Source of the DNA: Helianthus annuus
Taxonomy: Eukaryota; Streptophyta; Magnoliopsida; Asterales; Asteraceae
Length of the DNA stretch: 64,000 nucleotides
Reading direction: 5' to 3'
Assembly: GCF_002127325.2 (NCBI RefSeq)
Contig: NC_035441.2
Location: 154,347,122-154,411,121 of the forward strand
Position numbers and translations under genes: made by a program. The stretch's first letter is position 1, and every line of letters starts with the position of its first letter. Of this stretch, positions 34,188 through 47,125 are shown in pieces. The notes under the pieces were generated by a model, which saw only the letters and a list, made by a program, of their open reading frames with translations, searched no databases and was not told where the DNA came from.

Positions 34188-36015
34188 TTTTTTATTTATG
34201 AAAGTGACTTTTAAAAAACTTAAAAAAGGTGTTTTATAATTGTGCTAGTTTTTTTCCTTTTGGGTTGTTATTGGAAGCCTATTTGGAAATAAACTTGTAA
34301 ACTTGTTTTCTACTAGTTATGTAATAGTATGTGCTATTTACAAAATTAAAACAAAAACATGAAATTGTGCTAGTATGTAACAATATGTGTTATTTATAAA
34401 ATAAAAAAATGAAATTGTGCAAGTTATGTAAATAGTATCTGTTGTTTACAAAATTAAACAAAAACATGAAATTGTGCTGATTATGGTGCTGATTACAGTG
34501 TTATGCTGATTACGGGATGTGCTGATGGTGGTGGTGTGGAATGTTACCGTTGGATGTGCTGATGGTGGTGTTACCGTGCTGATTAAGGTGCTGATGTTGA
34601 CGATATGCTAATTACGGTGTTGACGATGATGCTGATTACGGTACTGATGATGATGCTGATTACAGTGTTGATTCGATGACGAAGAATAGATATTAGGAAA
34701 TTAGAATTTGAATTGAGCTTGTATGAATTTAGGTATAATTTAATTATTGTTTTTAATTAAATATAAATAAAATGGTATAAAAAGTTTAAAATACTTTTAA
34801 ATTAATTTTTTTAATTAAAGACACATATCATTAAACTTTTGGTTGTTATAGTTTATATAAATATACTTGTATACCAGGGTGTAGATATATACAAATGAAA
34901 CTTATGATGATGACTCACTTGTCACTGTGGCGAGGTGAAGATGGGACAGACGACGAGACCATCATGAAAACAAAATACTACCTCCCTCTCCGACCGATAT
35001 TCAATGCTCTTTTTGGATTCGGTTTCGTTTTAAAAGTATGAATATTTTATTTTTGTCTTTTGGATTAAACTTTTGAGCAATTATATATTTACATTATTAT
35101 AACTATTATGGTGGGTTCTTTGAATTATATATTATTAAAATAATTTGTTTAGTGGTGTATTAACAGGATGCTTTCCTTTTATTGATGAAGTAACTATAGA
35201 AGATACCGCATCTTTCGGGTTAATTTACCATTTACATGATACCAATAGATAACTCTACTGTGAAGACCTATCATGTAGAAAAAATATTGAGCTACTTATT
35301 AGAATGCTTAATGAACCTATGCAAATAAGATTAAGATCAAAGGTTTACATTATCATTTAAACACCATTTGAAGGTTATAGTGAATTAGGATGCTCACTGT
35401 TGAGAAAATAAAATATGTTTTGAAGGTTTATAAAAGCAAAATAATAAAGCAAACGAAAATGAAACTGAACGCTAGAGTATTAACTTTTTCGAAAACTTTG
35501 ATTCTTTAAAACATATCTTAGATTCTCAAAGTGTAAACTGAACCTTGGATACACGACTTAATCATAGTAAAGTTTTGACGATGAATCGATGATGAAAAGT
35601 TTGGAAAATGTAGGGAAGTGACTTTTGATCATGTGTGTATCATAGTGTTTTACGAAACAAAATTTGAGTAAAAGATCAAACCAGTCCCGTGTGAATAACA
35701 GAGCATATGAAGGGTTAGGTCCTCAAGACCATACCGCAATCCACCATAACATAATATCCTGAAACTGATGCATGTTCATCCTAACATAAATAAAGGTGTA
35801 TGTGCTCTCTAAGCACATATGGGGAGATAGGCAGGATTACCACACCTTGACAAATGTTATCAAGGCATTGGTGTCCGTACAACGGATTTAGAATAAAAGT
35901 TGAGAGGTAGCGTGGGTTATTATTTTTTATTCAGGAGTAGTCAATACAGATAAAACGAAAAAGAAAAAAAAAACTCCCACCCTCAACATAAGCGAGATCC
36001 TCCCTTATTTGTGTA
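34188..36015. other. Gene-free stretch with degenerate GCTGATTACGG repeats
   Basis: About 34476-34672 contains many irregular copies of 'gctgattacggt/gctgatggtggt'. Left of it are three copies of 'gaaattgtgctagt..gtaa' (34355-34480). 34970-35100 has a 'ctccctctccgaccg' stretch like a Stowaway-type end. No gene is seen. Confidence 0.5.
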
Positions 36016-36020
36016 GTAAT

Positions 36021-36890
36021 TGAAGGAATTTCCGTGGTATATTTTTACTTTTATTTTATGAACCCGGTTCATATTAAATATGTGTTTATTTTGTCACAAG
36101 GATTTAGTCAAAACATTTTTTTGACAAAAGAGTGCATGTAGAAATAGGTTATTCAAAATAAACTTTAACTAGTTAAAAAAAACATATACACATTTTTGGC
36201 AACGGAAGCGTATGTAACAAAATTAACATAAACACTTTTATACCAAGGATTACCCGTAATGGAACAAGGTCACCAACATGCAAACACGAAATAGAACATC
36301 AACCATATGGGGTTTAGATATACCTTCGGTTAGTAAATAACCGGATGAGACACCGAGGTTCAACGAACGAATGCTAGTTACACGAACGAGAGATACGCGA
36401 ATGTGAGCCGGGTCTCGGCGGTAGTGGCCGGCGGCGGGCGGCGGCGACCGGCGGAGAGCGGCGGCGGCGGGGGTGGTGACCGGTTTGGGTGTGTGAGTTG
36501 AGAGAGGTTTTGTAATCTTCTCTTGCATCTAAAAGCAAGACCCAAGCCCCATTTAAATAGGACATGGAGCTTTATGCATGCTCGCCAAGTGTCGGAAATC
36601 ATTTGCATGAAATGTTATTGGTCAAATTCTAGGTGCGTGCCAAATGGCGAGAAGATCCATTGCATGTAATGTCATTGGCTGCAATGTAGGTGCGCGACAA
36701 GTGGCGAAGCAAGAGGGTTCTTGTCCCATTCGGTCCATGTACCCGTCTCTCAGTTCAATACCCGCGTATCGTTCGTAATTACCAGTTATTAGTTAAGTGG
36801 ATTTTTAGTTCGTTGACCACGGTGTAACTCTTACGGGTCAAGACCCGGTCGGCGGCGTTGACTTATCGAACCGGACATAAATATCCAACA
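36021..36890 (-). repeat. 3' LTR of the copia element (left copy)
   Basis: TGAAGG...CAACA in plus-strand reading. A GC-rich, CGGCGG-repeated stretch lies at 36417-36475. Small frames inside are LTR shadows. Confidence 0.95.
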
Positions 36891-36900
36891 GCTCCCACTT
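36891..36900 (-). promoter_or_regulatory. Polypurine tract
   Basis: On the minus strand AAGTGGGAGC directly precedes the 3' LTR, the normal place for plus-strand DNA priming. Confidence 0.75.
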
Positions 36901-37746
36901 GGACGGTCTCTGATAAGATCTCAACGCAGACAGCCAGCGGTGCTCTAGCTACACATGGCTGCCCCCAACAGGTCATGACACTTTAAAGTCACTAACCAAG
37001 GTATCTTCCCTTTAGCAATGGCTTGCTACTTGAAGACAATAGACTTATGGCAATCGTTGTCATCTATCCCTTCTGTAAAAGACATCAATTGAGCAATGAG
37101 ACATGGATCAGATTCAATCTCACATGGTGCTCAATCATTATCGTTCTCGTTCACAGAATCAAAGTGGTCCAATCAAACACACAGTAAGTTTGGGTAAGGC
37201 CTTACACTTCACCAGTTTGAATCAACGAGGGCGCCCAGTTGCCTAACTGTTACATTATAATGTAAGAGTACAGAATCCCATCTTGACTACATACAACTCC
37301 CACTGAACTTCAGAACCACTCCCAACCAATGCCTTTATGACTGGCAGTTACGCGATAGCGGTTGACACTGATCAAAGAATAGTCTTTAGTAAACGAAAGT
37401 TCTAGTATGTATCTCAGGTCAGAGGATACTAAATGAGTATGCCCAAATCAAAACATCTTATGACTAAGATCCATGAAGATGATTTGATGCGAGTTACATC
37501 CAGCATCATTCATAATGAAGCCTGTGAATTTGGAAGTCAATTTCTTGAGTCCAAAATCAGAATAGTCTTAATTCAGAGTCGTTCCCACGAGTCTGATCGA
37601 CTACGGATAATTTAGAATACAAGATTCATGGATTAAACGTATCAAAAATCGAACATAGTTGTAGGATTCAAGAATTGCATTTAACTAGTAAAGCAAAATG
37701 AATACAGGAATACAACTGTTTGATGTCCGTACATCCAAATACTAAA

Positions 37747-40700
37747 TCAAAACATTTCACTAGCTAATCTAAGCCCAATAGCGTCCATATGACGGTCATG
37801 TTTCTCTTGAGTCATTGGCTTAGTAAATGGGTCAGCTAAGTTTTGATCTGTGTCAATTTTGCTTATAACGATGTCTCCACGTTCCACAATCTCTCGTATG
37901 TAGTGAAACTTTCTCAAAATGTGCTTGGCTTTGTGATGTGATCTAGGCTCCTTGGCTTGAGCAATAGCACCTGTGTTATCACAAAATATCTGGATGGGTT
38001 TTATGATACTTGGAACCACATCGAGATCGATTATGAACTTCTTCATCCAAGCAGCTTCCTTTGCGGCATCCGATGCGGCAATGTACTCAGATTCCGTGGT
38101 AGAATCAGCTACAACACTCTGCTTGGAGCTTTTCCATGAGACAGCTCCTCCGTTGAGAGTGAACACGAAACCCGTTTGTGAGCGAGAGGTATCTCGATCA
38201 GTTTGAAAACTAGCATCAGTGTAACATTTTACAGTGAGCTCCTCATTGACTCCTCCAAATAACAAGAACATATCTTTTGTCCTTCTCAAGTACTTAAGGA
38301 TGTTCTTAACTGCAGTCCAGTGGGCAATTCCAGGACTCTGCTGGTAACGGCTGGTCATGCTCAAAGCATACGAGACGTCTGGTCGAGTACATACCATAGC
38401 ATACATGATAGAGCCAATCGCTGAAGCATATGGAACTGCTTCCACCTGCTTTATCTCTCGGTCCTCAGAGGGAGCTTGCGATTTGTCCAAGACGGTTCCT
38501 TTAGTCATTGGAACACCTCCTTTCTTGGAGTTTTCCATCTTGAAGCGTCTCATTACTTGATCTATGTATGTGCTCTGAGTTAGCCCAAGAAGTCGCTTAG
38601 ATCTATTCCTATAGATCTTGATTCCTAGAATGTAAGCAGCTTCTCCAAGATCCTTCATTGCAAAGCAAGATCCCAACCAATGTTTAATTTCCTTAAGCAT
38701 GGGGATGTTGTTTCCAATGATTAATATATCATCCACATACAAGATGAGAAATGATATAGCACTCCCACTAGCCTTTTTGTAAACACAAGGTTCATCTTCG
38801 TTCTTGACAAGACCAAACTCTTTGACTTTCTGGTCAAAACGAAAATTCCAGCTTCGAGATGCTTGCTTGAGTCCATAAATGGACTTGTTTAGCTTGCATA
38901 CCCTATTAGGATATTTTGGATCGATAAAACCGTCAGGTTGAACCATATAAACATCTTCGGAAAGATGTCCATTAAGAAAGGCGGTCTTAACATCCATTTG
39001 CCAAATTTCGTAATCATAGTACGCAGCTATGGCAAGTAATATCCTGATCAATTTGATCATAGCAACGGGTGAGAAGGTTTCATCATAGTCAATACCTTGA
39101 GTTTGAGTGAAACCTTTCGCTACTAGCCGTGCTTTATAGGTTTTTATATTTCCATGCATGTCGGTTTTTCTCTTGAAAACCCATTTGCTCCCTACTGCCC
39201 GAGATTCGGGGGGTAGCTCAACCAAGTCCCAGACTTGATTGTCACGCATGGATTGCATCTCGGCTTTCATGGCCTCTAGCCATTTCGCAGAATTTGGATT
39301 AGAAATAGCAGATTTGTAACTAGTAGGCTCGTCATCAGACTCGGCTACTGTCAGGACTTCAGAACCCTCAACATGCCAAAGGTATCTATCGGGTTCTTTA
39401 CGGGTCCTGATGCTCCTGTGAAGGCTTGTGTTCGGGTCTGATTCGGTATCAACAATTTGTTGTGGTTCAGACGTTCCGACCTCGTCAACGGTTGCTTGTA
39501 GTCCTTGGACCTCTTCAAGATCTACTAAGTTACTTCCAGTTCCTCGACTAAGAAGTTCATCTTCAAGGAACCTTTTAGCCTTCCTTTTGATGGAAATCGT
39601 ATTTGCATCAGGATGGTAGAAGTAATAACCGCATTGGTTATAGTATCCGACGAAAACAACCTCTTCGCCTCGAGGGTCGAGCTTGTCATCAGAGTCACTT
39701 GTGATGTAAGCATCACACCCCCATACTCTTAGGTAACTCAAATTCGGCTTATGCCCATGCCATATCTCATATGGAGTTTTGTTTACCTTTTTGGTCGGCG
39801 CTAGATTTACGAGTCGAGCAGCAGTCATAAGAGCAAAACCCCAAAAGGAGTGAGGTAAATCTGTTCTACACATGATCGATCGAATCATATTTAGTAAGGT
39901 TCGATTTCTCCTTTCACACACGCCATTAAGTTGGGGTGTGCCTGGTGGAGTGGGTTGTGAAACTATTCCACGTTCCTTTAGATGATCGAGAAATTCCAAG
40001 CTGAGGTATTCACCGCCTCGATCTGAGCGAAGCATTTTAATCTTTCTATTAAGTTGGTTTTCAACTTCGTTTTGAAACTCTTTGAACTTTTAAAAAGTTT
40101 CATGCTTATGCTTCATGAGATAGACATAAGCATATCGACTATAGTCATCGATGAACGTAACGAAGTATCTCTTGTGATTCCTAGTCATGGTTCTAAAAGG
40201 ACCACATATATCTGAGTGTATGAGTCCTAGTAGATCGCTAGCTCGTTCACCAACATGGGTGAAGGGATCCTTGGTGAGTTTGCCAGCTAAGCAAGACTCG
40301 CAATCATCAAATGAGTCCGTTCCGGTGGATTCAAGAATCCCCTCAAATTGGAGCCATTTTACGCGTGCCTTGCTTATATGGCCAAGTCTACAATGCCATA
40401 GGAATGAATCACTAGTACCATTTTTCTGACATTTAGAAAGGTGATATATGTTACTGCTAGGCTGAACATTAATTTCATAGATACCGTTTCGAGGTTTAGC
40501 CTCAAAATAGTAAATACCATTTAGATAAACAGAAATAGCAATACCATTAAAAACATATCTAAATCCTTGTTCATACAGCAACGAAACTGAAATGATGTTT
40601 CTGGTTAAACCAGGTGCATAAAGACAATTGTTCAAAACAACGATAAGACCAGAAGGACATGTAAGATTAAATGTGCCAGTTGCCAGAACTGGGACTCTTT

Positions 40701-41727
40701 TCCCATCGCCAACAATGAGCTCCATGTCTCCCGGCTTCAGTTTCTTCCACTTCTCAGGCTCCTGCAAGACATTAATGATGTGATAACCACACCCGGTATC
40801 AAATACCCATGTGTTGCTTGAAACAGTGAAAAGTTCGATAACATATATTAGAATACCTGAAGAAGTGCCTTCTCCATTTGCCTTCTTCACTTTGAGCTTG
40901 GCAAGATACTCGGGGCAGTTACGTTTCCAGTGCCCCATCTTGTTACACTCATAGCATTGCCGCTCTTCTGGAAGAGGGGCTTTCACAGCTTGCTTGCTCT
41001 TGTTGGTGGCAGGTTTGGCAGCAACAGGAGCCTTTCCTTTGTTTTTGCTGTTATAACTTTTCTTCTTTGTTTTGGGCTTTTTAACACCACCAGATCGAAC
41101 CATTAACACTTGGCTTACTTTGTTGGAAATGTTCATCTCTGCCGTTTTGAGCATCCCGTGTAGCTCTGGCACTGTCTTTACCCAGTCATTCATGTTAAAG
41201 TTCATAACAAATTGATCATAGTGACTGGAAAGAGAGTTGAGAATGAAGTCAACAGCCATCTCATCTTGGAGAGGATAACCAAGTTTGTTCAGTTGGTCGA
41301 TGTAGCCTTTCATCTTGAGGACATGAGCACTAACTGAGGAACCCTCTTGCATTTTACAGCTTATGAGCTGTTTCATGGTGTCATAGCGTTCCTGACGGGC
41401 TTGTTTCTGAAACATGCCCTTGAGTTGTTCAATCATGTCGAAGGCATTCATGTCTTCCATATTCTTCTGAAGATCTGGAGACATGGTGGCTTGCATGAGG
41501 CAAGCAACTTCCATGGCATCTTCTTTATGTTTGTCGAAAGCCTTCTTCGCAACCACAGTGTTGTTTTCGGGTGCGGTTGGGATCGGGGTTTCCAAAACAT
41601 AAAGCCTTTTTGCCATCTTGAGAACGATTCTCAAGTTGCGGTGCCACTCAAGAAAATTGGTGTTATTCAGCTTGTCTTTCTCAAGTATGGACTTGAGAGC
41701 AAAAGAGGAGTTGTTTTCAGATGACAT
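37747..41727 (-). pseudogene. copia gag-pol polyprotein with one in-frame stop
   Basis: A single frame runs from ATG at 41727 to 37747, interrupted only by a TAA at 40090-40092. Order: GAG (MSSENNSSFALKSIL ... FLEWHRNLRIVLKMAKRLY); a CCHC knuckle (CYECNKMGHWKRNC); an aspartic protease site (WVFDTGCGYH); the GAG-pre-integrase HCRLGHISKARV; the integrase core (SDICGPF, FVTFIDDYSRYAYVYLM, then LRSDRGGEYLS after the stop); reverse transcriptase with YVDDILIIG; and RNase H (CYTDASFQTDRD; TTESEYIAASDAAKEAAW). The stop falls in the integrase, so the downstream part would not be made by normal translation. Copia lineage was not assigned. Frames on the opposite strand here are shadows. Confidence 0.95.
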
Positions 41728-43093
41728 CTGTTAAGCAAAAATTATTTAATTAGCATTTTCAATGTATTTCCTTATTTAGTGAGGTGAGACGATAAGGAGC
41801 GAGAATCCGGTTAGAAGCTCTTTCTAAAGGCAGCTGGGGCATGCAACATTAGCAAGAGGTTCAAGCGGACTGACAACGATTATCAATTGTGAGAAAAGCA
41901 CAACTCCCGGGGTTCATGAGGCTGCGAGGACAATCTTTTGTCCTTGCATTGATACGTTTGGCCTCATCTATGCCACTTTTGTTCTCGAGACGGCTGGGGC
42001 ACGCAACACGAGAAGAAAAGTAATAGTCGTCCTAAAACGGTCACATGTGGAAGGGCCGGATGTGTCGACGGAACCCTTGCACCTTGGAAGGATAAACTAG
42101 ACACCAAGTGTCGTGCTGTGGCTCCAACACTGATGGTTCGCATTATGCCCCAAGTGTTACTAGTAGTAGGATGGCATAGACTATTGATTTTAATTTTTAC
42201 CAAATAGGGTCGTTATAGTCGGTTTTAATCTAAATATTATATTTGCGACATAACCAAAAAGACCCTTTCACCTCTCGGGACAATTAGTTTTAGATAACCT
42301 ATAAAACTAAGTTTGTCGCGACTTGGAATAACCAATTAAAGTTAATAGTGAAAACTATTAAGTTTATGAGTTTTAAAGATGTGAGAAAAAAAAAACATGT
42401 TATAAAACTCTAGTGGTTATAAAAAATTATCCAAGTTGCTAGAACTTGCTTTTTCCGATTTCTTTTAAAAAATCTTTTAAGAATACATTTTGGTATTAAG
42501 TTGAAGTGTGATAACATTTATCAAAAGGCAACCATAATAGCAAAAATGAATATGTAAATCATATGGGCATGATTATGATCTTGCTAGAGCCAAGTAGCAA
42601 GATCAAAGGGGTCACGGTCACAAAACACAAAACAACCACAAGGATGGACTTGAGTGCATCTTGTTGTCTTGAGCGACTCCCACTAACTCCAAGACTCCTC
42701 TTGGCATTCGGTCTTGCTTCGGGTCTTCGGTTCAACAATATTTAACAAGTAAATATAACAAAGACAAAGAACCTTATCTATTACAACTTTGAACCACAAA
42801 GCGGGCCAAAACCATAAACTAATCTATTACAACTTTGAGCCGCAAAACGGGCCAAAACCATGAACAAAGCCAAATATAAACACAACCACAAGGTCGGGCC
42901 CGATTTACATATTCAACACAACCAAAAAAAATTTGGGCAATTTTGGTCAACAAAAAAAAAAAAAAAACTAAAATATGACCAAAAATTATATATAGCCCAA
43001 AGATAAAAAATAAATCAAAAACTTTAGACTTTTAAAGTTTGTGATTTATTATTCCGGTAAAAAAAAAGACCGGTTTCGATTTGCATGTGGTGA
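41728..43093 (-). other. Untranslated leader of the copia element
   Basis: About 1.37 kb lies between the primer-binding site and the gag ATG with no plausible gene. It includes a 48-bp tandem duplication ('ctattacaactttga' starts each copy, about 42778-42866). Confidence 0.7.
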
Positions 43094-43111
43094 GCATCGG
43101 CTCTGATACCA
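43094..43111 (-). promoter_or_regulatory. Primer-binding site (initiator tRNA-Met)
   Basis: The minus strand reads TGGTATCAGAGCCGATGC, one base inside the 5' LTR. The TGGTATCAGAGC start is complementary to the 3' end of initiator tRNA-Met, the usual copia primer. Confidence 0.92.
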
Positions 43112-43112
43112 C

Positions 43113-43983
43113 TGAAGGAATTTCCGTGGTATATTTTTACTTTTATTTTATGAACCCGGTTCATATTAAATATGTGTTTATTTTGTCACAAGGATTTAGT
43201 CAAAACATTTTTTTGACAAAAGAGTGCATGTAGAAATAGGTTATTCAAAATAAACTTTAACTAGTTAAAAAAAACATATACACATTTTTGGCAACGGAAG
43301 CGTATGTAACAAAATTAACATAAACACTTTTATACCAAGGATTACCCGTAATGGAACAAGGTCACCAACATGCAAACACGAAATAGAACATCAACCATAT
43401 GGGGTTTAGATATACCTTCGGTTAGTAAATAACCGGATGAGACACCGAGGTTCAACGAACGAATGCTAGTTACACGAACGAGAGATACGCGAATGTGAGC
43501 CGGGTCTCGGCGGTAGTGGCCGGCGGCGGGCGGCGGCGACCGGCGGAGAGCGGCGGCGGCGGGGGGTGGTGACCGGTTTGGGTGTGTGAGTTGAGAGAGG
43601 TTTTGTAATCTTCTCTTGCATCTAAAAGCAAGACCCAAGCCCCATTTAAATAGGACATGGAGCTTTATGCATGCTCGCCAAGTGTCGGAAATCATTTGCA
43701 TGAAATGTTATTGGTCAAATTCTAGGTGCGTGCCAAATGGCGAGAAGATCCATTGCATGTAATGTCATTGGCTGCAATGTAGGTGCGCGACAAGTGGCGA
43801 AGCAAGAGGGTTCTTGTCCCATTCGGTCCATGTACCCGTCTCTCAGTTCAATACCCGCGTATCGTTCGTAATTACCAGTTATTAGTTAAGTGGATTTTTA
43901 GTTCGTTGACCACGGTGTAACTCTTACGGGTCAAGACCCGGTCGGTGGCGTTGACTTATCGAACCGGACATAAATATCCAACA
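43113..43983 (-). repeat. 5' LTR of the copia element (right copy)
   Basis: Nearly identical to 36021-36890, with one extra G in the G-run after the CGGCGG repeats. It would hold the promoter of the element. Confidence 0.95.
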
Positions 43984-44100
43984 GTAATGTATGGCCTATG
44001 ATACCATTAAAGGTAGTTGCATGGTTGGTGATGAGGGTGTTCGGGGAGGACCACCGCACAGAGCCCGTGATTTTGAGGGGCACACTTTTTTTTTTAAATC

Positions 44101-44102
<2 letters not shown>

Positions 44103-44195
<93 letters not shown>
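44103..44195. repeat. (TA)n microsatellite
   Basis: About 93 bp of TA dinucleotide borders element E5. It begins 115 bp to the right of the copia target duplication. Confidence 0.95.
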
Positions 44196-44198
<3 letters not shown>

Positions 44199-45071
44199 GA
44201 AGGTTCAAATGAAAACCACTAGTTATTGTGAAAACTAGAAAACTAACTAAAACCCACTAAAAAGGAGAGGGGGAAGACTTTTAATGAAGGAGGGGTAAAA
44301 TTGGAACAAAAAATATATAACTTTTCAAACATTTCCCATTTCTCCATACGTTATCATTTTAAAACAAAAATGGCACCATAAGATCACAAATTTTCTTATC
44401 TTTCATTCAAGTATATTCGAGCATATTTTTTATGACATAAAAAAGATTTATGGTGTCGTCTTGTTTTCAATACTATTATTATACTAGTACACATGTGCAA
44501 TATAACATGTATTACAATGTGCATTACATGCTTAAAATTAGCTTTTTGAGTCTAGTTTAGCTTTTAGGGTTAGTTTTTTTGGAGGTTTAGGATTAGGTTT
44601 TTGGGTGTGGGGGGGAGGGGGGTTTAGGTTTTTGGGGGGTGGGGGTGGGGAGGGTTAGGTTTTTTTCGGGTTTATGTTTAGGGTTTAGTTTTAGGTTTTC
44701 GGGAGGGTGGGGGGTGGGGGGGTTTAGGTTTGGGGGGGGGGGTTAGGCTTTTGGTGGGAGGGTGAATTTAGGTTTTTTTTTTTTTTTTTTGGGGGGGGGG
44801 GGTGGGGGGTTTAGGTTTTTGGGGGGTGTCGGTGGGGGGGTGGGTTAAGTGGTTTAGCCTTTCCGTATTAGTGCACATGTGCAGTACGTGCACATGTGCA
44901 GTACAAACAAAATTTTTTTTTTTTTTTGAAATTTTTTTTCCATATATAAAAAGTAGCGATTTTTCTAAAAAAAATTGTAAAAAAAAAAATTGTATGTTTT
45001 TTAGGTTTTTTTAGGCTTTTTTAGTTAGTTTTCGAGTTTTCACAATAAAAGTGGTTTTCATTTGAACCATC

Positions 45072-45074
<3 letters not shown>
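44196..45074. mobile_element. (TA)n-flanked element E5 with G-rich interior
   Basis: The left end is GGGGAAGGTTCAAATGAAAA and the right end mirrors it (TTTTCATTTGAACCATCCCC). TA tracts lie outside on both sides. The interior 44570-44860 is a strand-biased series of G-runs alternating with 'tttaggttttt'. 'gtgcacatgtgcagta'-type palindromes occur at about 44870-44905. It has no domain-bearing frame. Confidence 0.7.
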
Positions 45075-45116
<42 letters not shown>

Positions 45117-45119
<3 letters not shown>

Positions 45120-45624
45120 GAAGGTTCAAATGAGAAGAATTTTTTTGTAAGAAGAAAAAAGAATAAGTTTCAACCAATAAGAATGTTTCATTTTACTTCA
45201 TTAAATATTTGCATTTAATTTTAATGTAAGGGTATATTTGTAAACTTACATAGATAATTAATATCTAGTCTTCCTTTTTAATAGCTAACTACATTAAATT
45301 TGTAACTTATTTTCAAAATATATATATTTTTTAAAAAATAAAAAAAATTAATTTAAAGTGTAGGACAAATTAGTAGGTGTGTAGGATAAATTACGAGTTG
45401 TGTAAGATAAATTTAAGTATGTGTAGGATAATTTTCGAAATGTGTAGGATAACTTTTTATGTGTGTAGGCAATGAAAATTAGTGTAAAGAATAATAGTTT
45501 TTATGAGTAATTAATTGCTTAATGATTGTACTAAATGAGATGAAAGAATAACTACTTAATATTTTACAATTGTACCCTTTGCTCTTTTTCTTCTCAATTA
45601 AATTTTCTTCTCAAATGAACCTCC

Positions 45625-45626
<2 letters not shown>
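45117..45626. mobile_element. (TA)n-flanked element E6, inverted relative of E1
   Basis: It begins GTGGAAGGTTCAAATGAGAA and ends TTCTCAAATGAACCTCCCC. Its first ~120 bp is the reverse complement of the right end of E1 (3160-3280), and both share the 'gtgtaggataaatt' repeats. TA tracts lie on both sides. Confidence 0.7.
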
Positions 45627-45675
<49 letters not shown>

Positions 45676-46785
45676 TATATATAGGATTAGGTTCAAACGT
45701 GAACAATTTCTCCAGCGTGAACTGCGTGAACTAATCTGGGCCCTTGATTTTTATGATCTTGAGATTAAAGTGAGTGGCATGATGGTAATTATTTGGTTAA
45801 TTTTTTCTATTTAATTAAATACAAAAAGGGTATATATGTAAGTTCCATATTGAATTGATTGCATAAATCCCTTTCTCTCTCACAAATCATCATATTCAAA
45901 CTTTATCAACATAAAACTTTCTCTCTCCCCTTCATCATATCGCAGAACCTTTTTTCAACAAGACCTCATCCTCATCTCTCTCTTTCTCTATCCTCCCGTT
46001 CCTCTCTATCTCTCTCACTAAAACTGATGGCCGGATTTGGGCTCCGACGGGTGGTGTTGTTTCTTGGGGGTAGCAGGTAGAACGGCGGATTTGGGCTCCG
46101 ACTGATGGCCGGATTTAGGCTCCGACGGATTTAGCGAGTGGGGTGGCGGCTGTTTATGTGGGAGACGGAGGGGCAGTGGGGTGCTCGGTGGTGCTGTGAT
46201 CGTTATGGATGACGACAGGGGTGAAGTGGCTCGTGGCGGAGAGGAGTGCCGACAGCGGCGGCGAGGGTTTAAGGTATCGACGAACTCCGACAACCCGTGA
46301 TAACACCAGATCTATAAGTTTTCGACTCATTTTTTCGTTTCGAAACCATTCCGGATGGTATTCTTCGCAGATCCATTAAACCAATTTCTTAGGTCGTTTT
46401 ATTGAACTTGTAAGTTGTAACCAAACTTCCAGATCCTCCAACTTGTAATATTTCCGACAGAGGCGGTGGCGGTTGTGCTTTTCCGATGACCTTCATGTTT
46501 TCCGGCGACGTGGTGAGGTTGATCTGATGTTTATCGCCAGTCGATCTAATGTTTATCGACGATCTTTCCGATTATCGCTATCGACAAGGTATGAAGGTTG
46601 TAAATTTTTATTGTTTTTGATGTTTGAAAGTTATTATTGTTATTGTTTGATTGAGGTTCTGAAGATTTTTTATGAGTTTGATTATTGAGAAAAAAAGTTT
46701 GCAATTTTTCATTGTTTTGATGTTGAAAATTATTATTGTTTGGTTGAGAATTTGAAGATTGTTATGAGGTTCTGAAGGTTGTTGT

Positions 46786-46935
46786 TAAGGCGTTGTACAC
46801 ACGTGTATTCTGATTTTGCTTGTTTTTAAGGCGCTGTACACACGTGTATTCTGATTTTGCTCTGTTTTTAAGGCGCTGTACACATGTGTATTCTGATTTT
46901 GCTCTGTTTTTAATGCGATGTACACATGTGTATAG
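46786..46935 (+). repeat. Tandem repeat with palindromic ACACGTGT/ACATGTGT cores
   Basis: Four units of about 40-44 bp, each with 'tgtacacacgtgtattctg' or its ACATGT variant and a TTTTGCTCTGTTTTTAAG spacer. Confidence 0.85.
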
Positions 46936-47046
46936 CGTCTGTTTTTGTGATATCTCATATTTTTTGTGAATTATGCAAAGTATTAATTGCTGAGTTTTTT
47001 GTGTTATTATAGGAGACGTCGTAAACGAGAAAAGTGGAGATGGAAG

Positions 47047-47125
47047 GTCGATAAGGATGATTCACGTATGAGGTCGATAAGGATGATTCACGTATGTTTG
47101 TTTGCTTGGTCGATAAGGATGATTC
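47047..47125 (+). repeat. Three copies of a GGTCGATAAGGATGATTCA unit
   Basis: A 19-bp core is repeated three times within the element; the first two copies are spaced 27 bp apart. Confidence 0.85.

Larger units (their letters stand above)
36021..43983 (-). mobile_element. Full-length Ty1/copia LTR retrotransposon
   Basis: This 7,963-bp element is bounded by LTRs of 870 bp (36021-36890) and 871 bp (43113-43983) and flanked by the perfect 5-bp duplication GTAAT (36016-36020 and 43984-43988). Reading is right to left: 5' LTR, tRNA-Met primer-binding site, long leader, gag-protease-integrase-RT-RNase H in one frame, polypurine tract, 3' LTR. I see only two differences between the LTRs (a G-run length change near 36470/43561 and one G/A-type change near 36852/43947), so insertion was recent. 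A single stop interrupts the polyprotein. Confidence 0.97.

Noticed and set aside
36250..36608. Arg/Pro-rich frames in both copia LTRs
   Set aside because: Produced by the CGGCGG repeats of the LTR; duplicated at 43342-43701.
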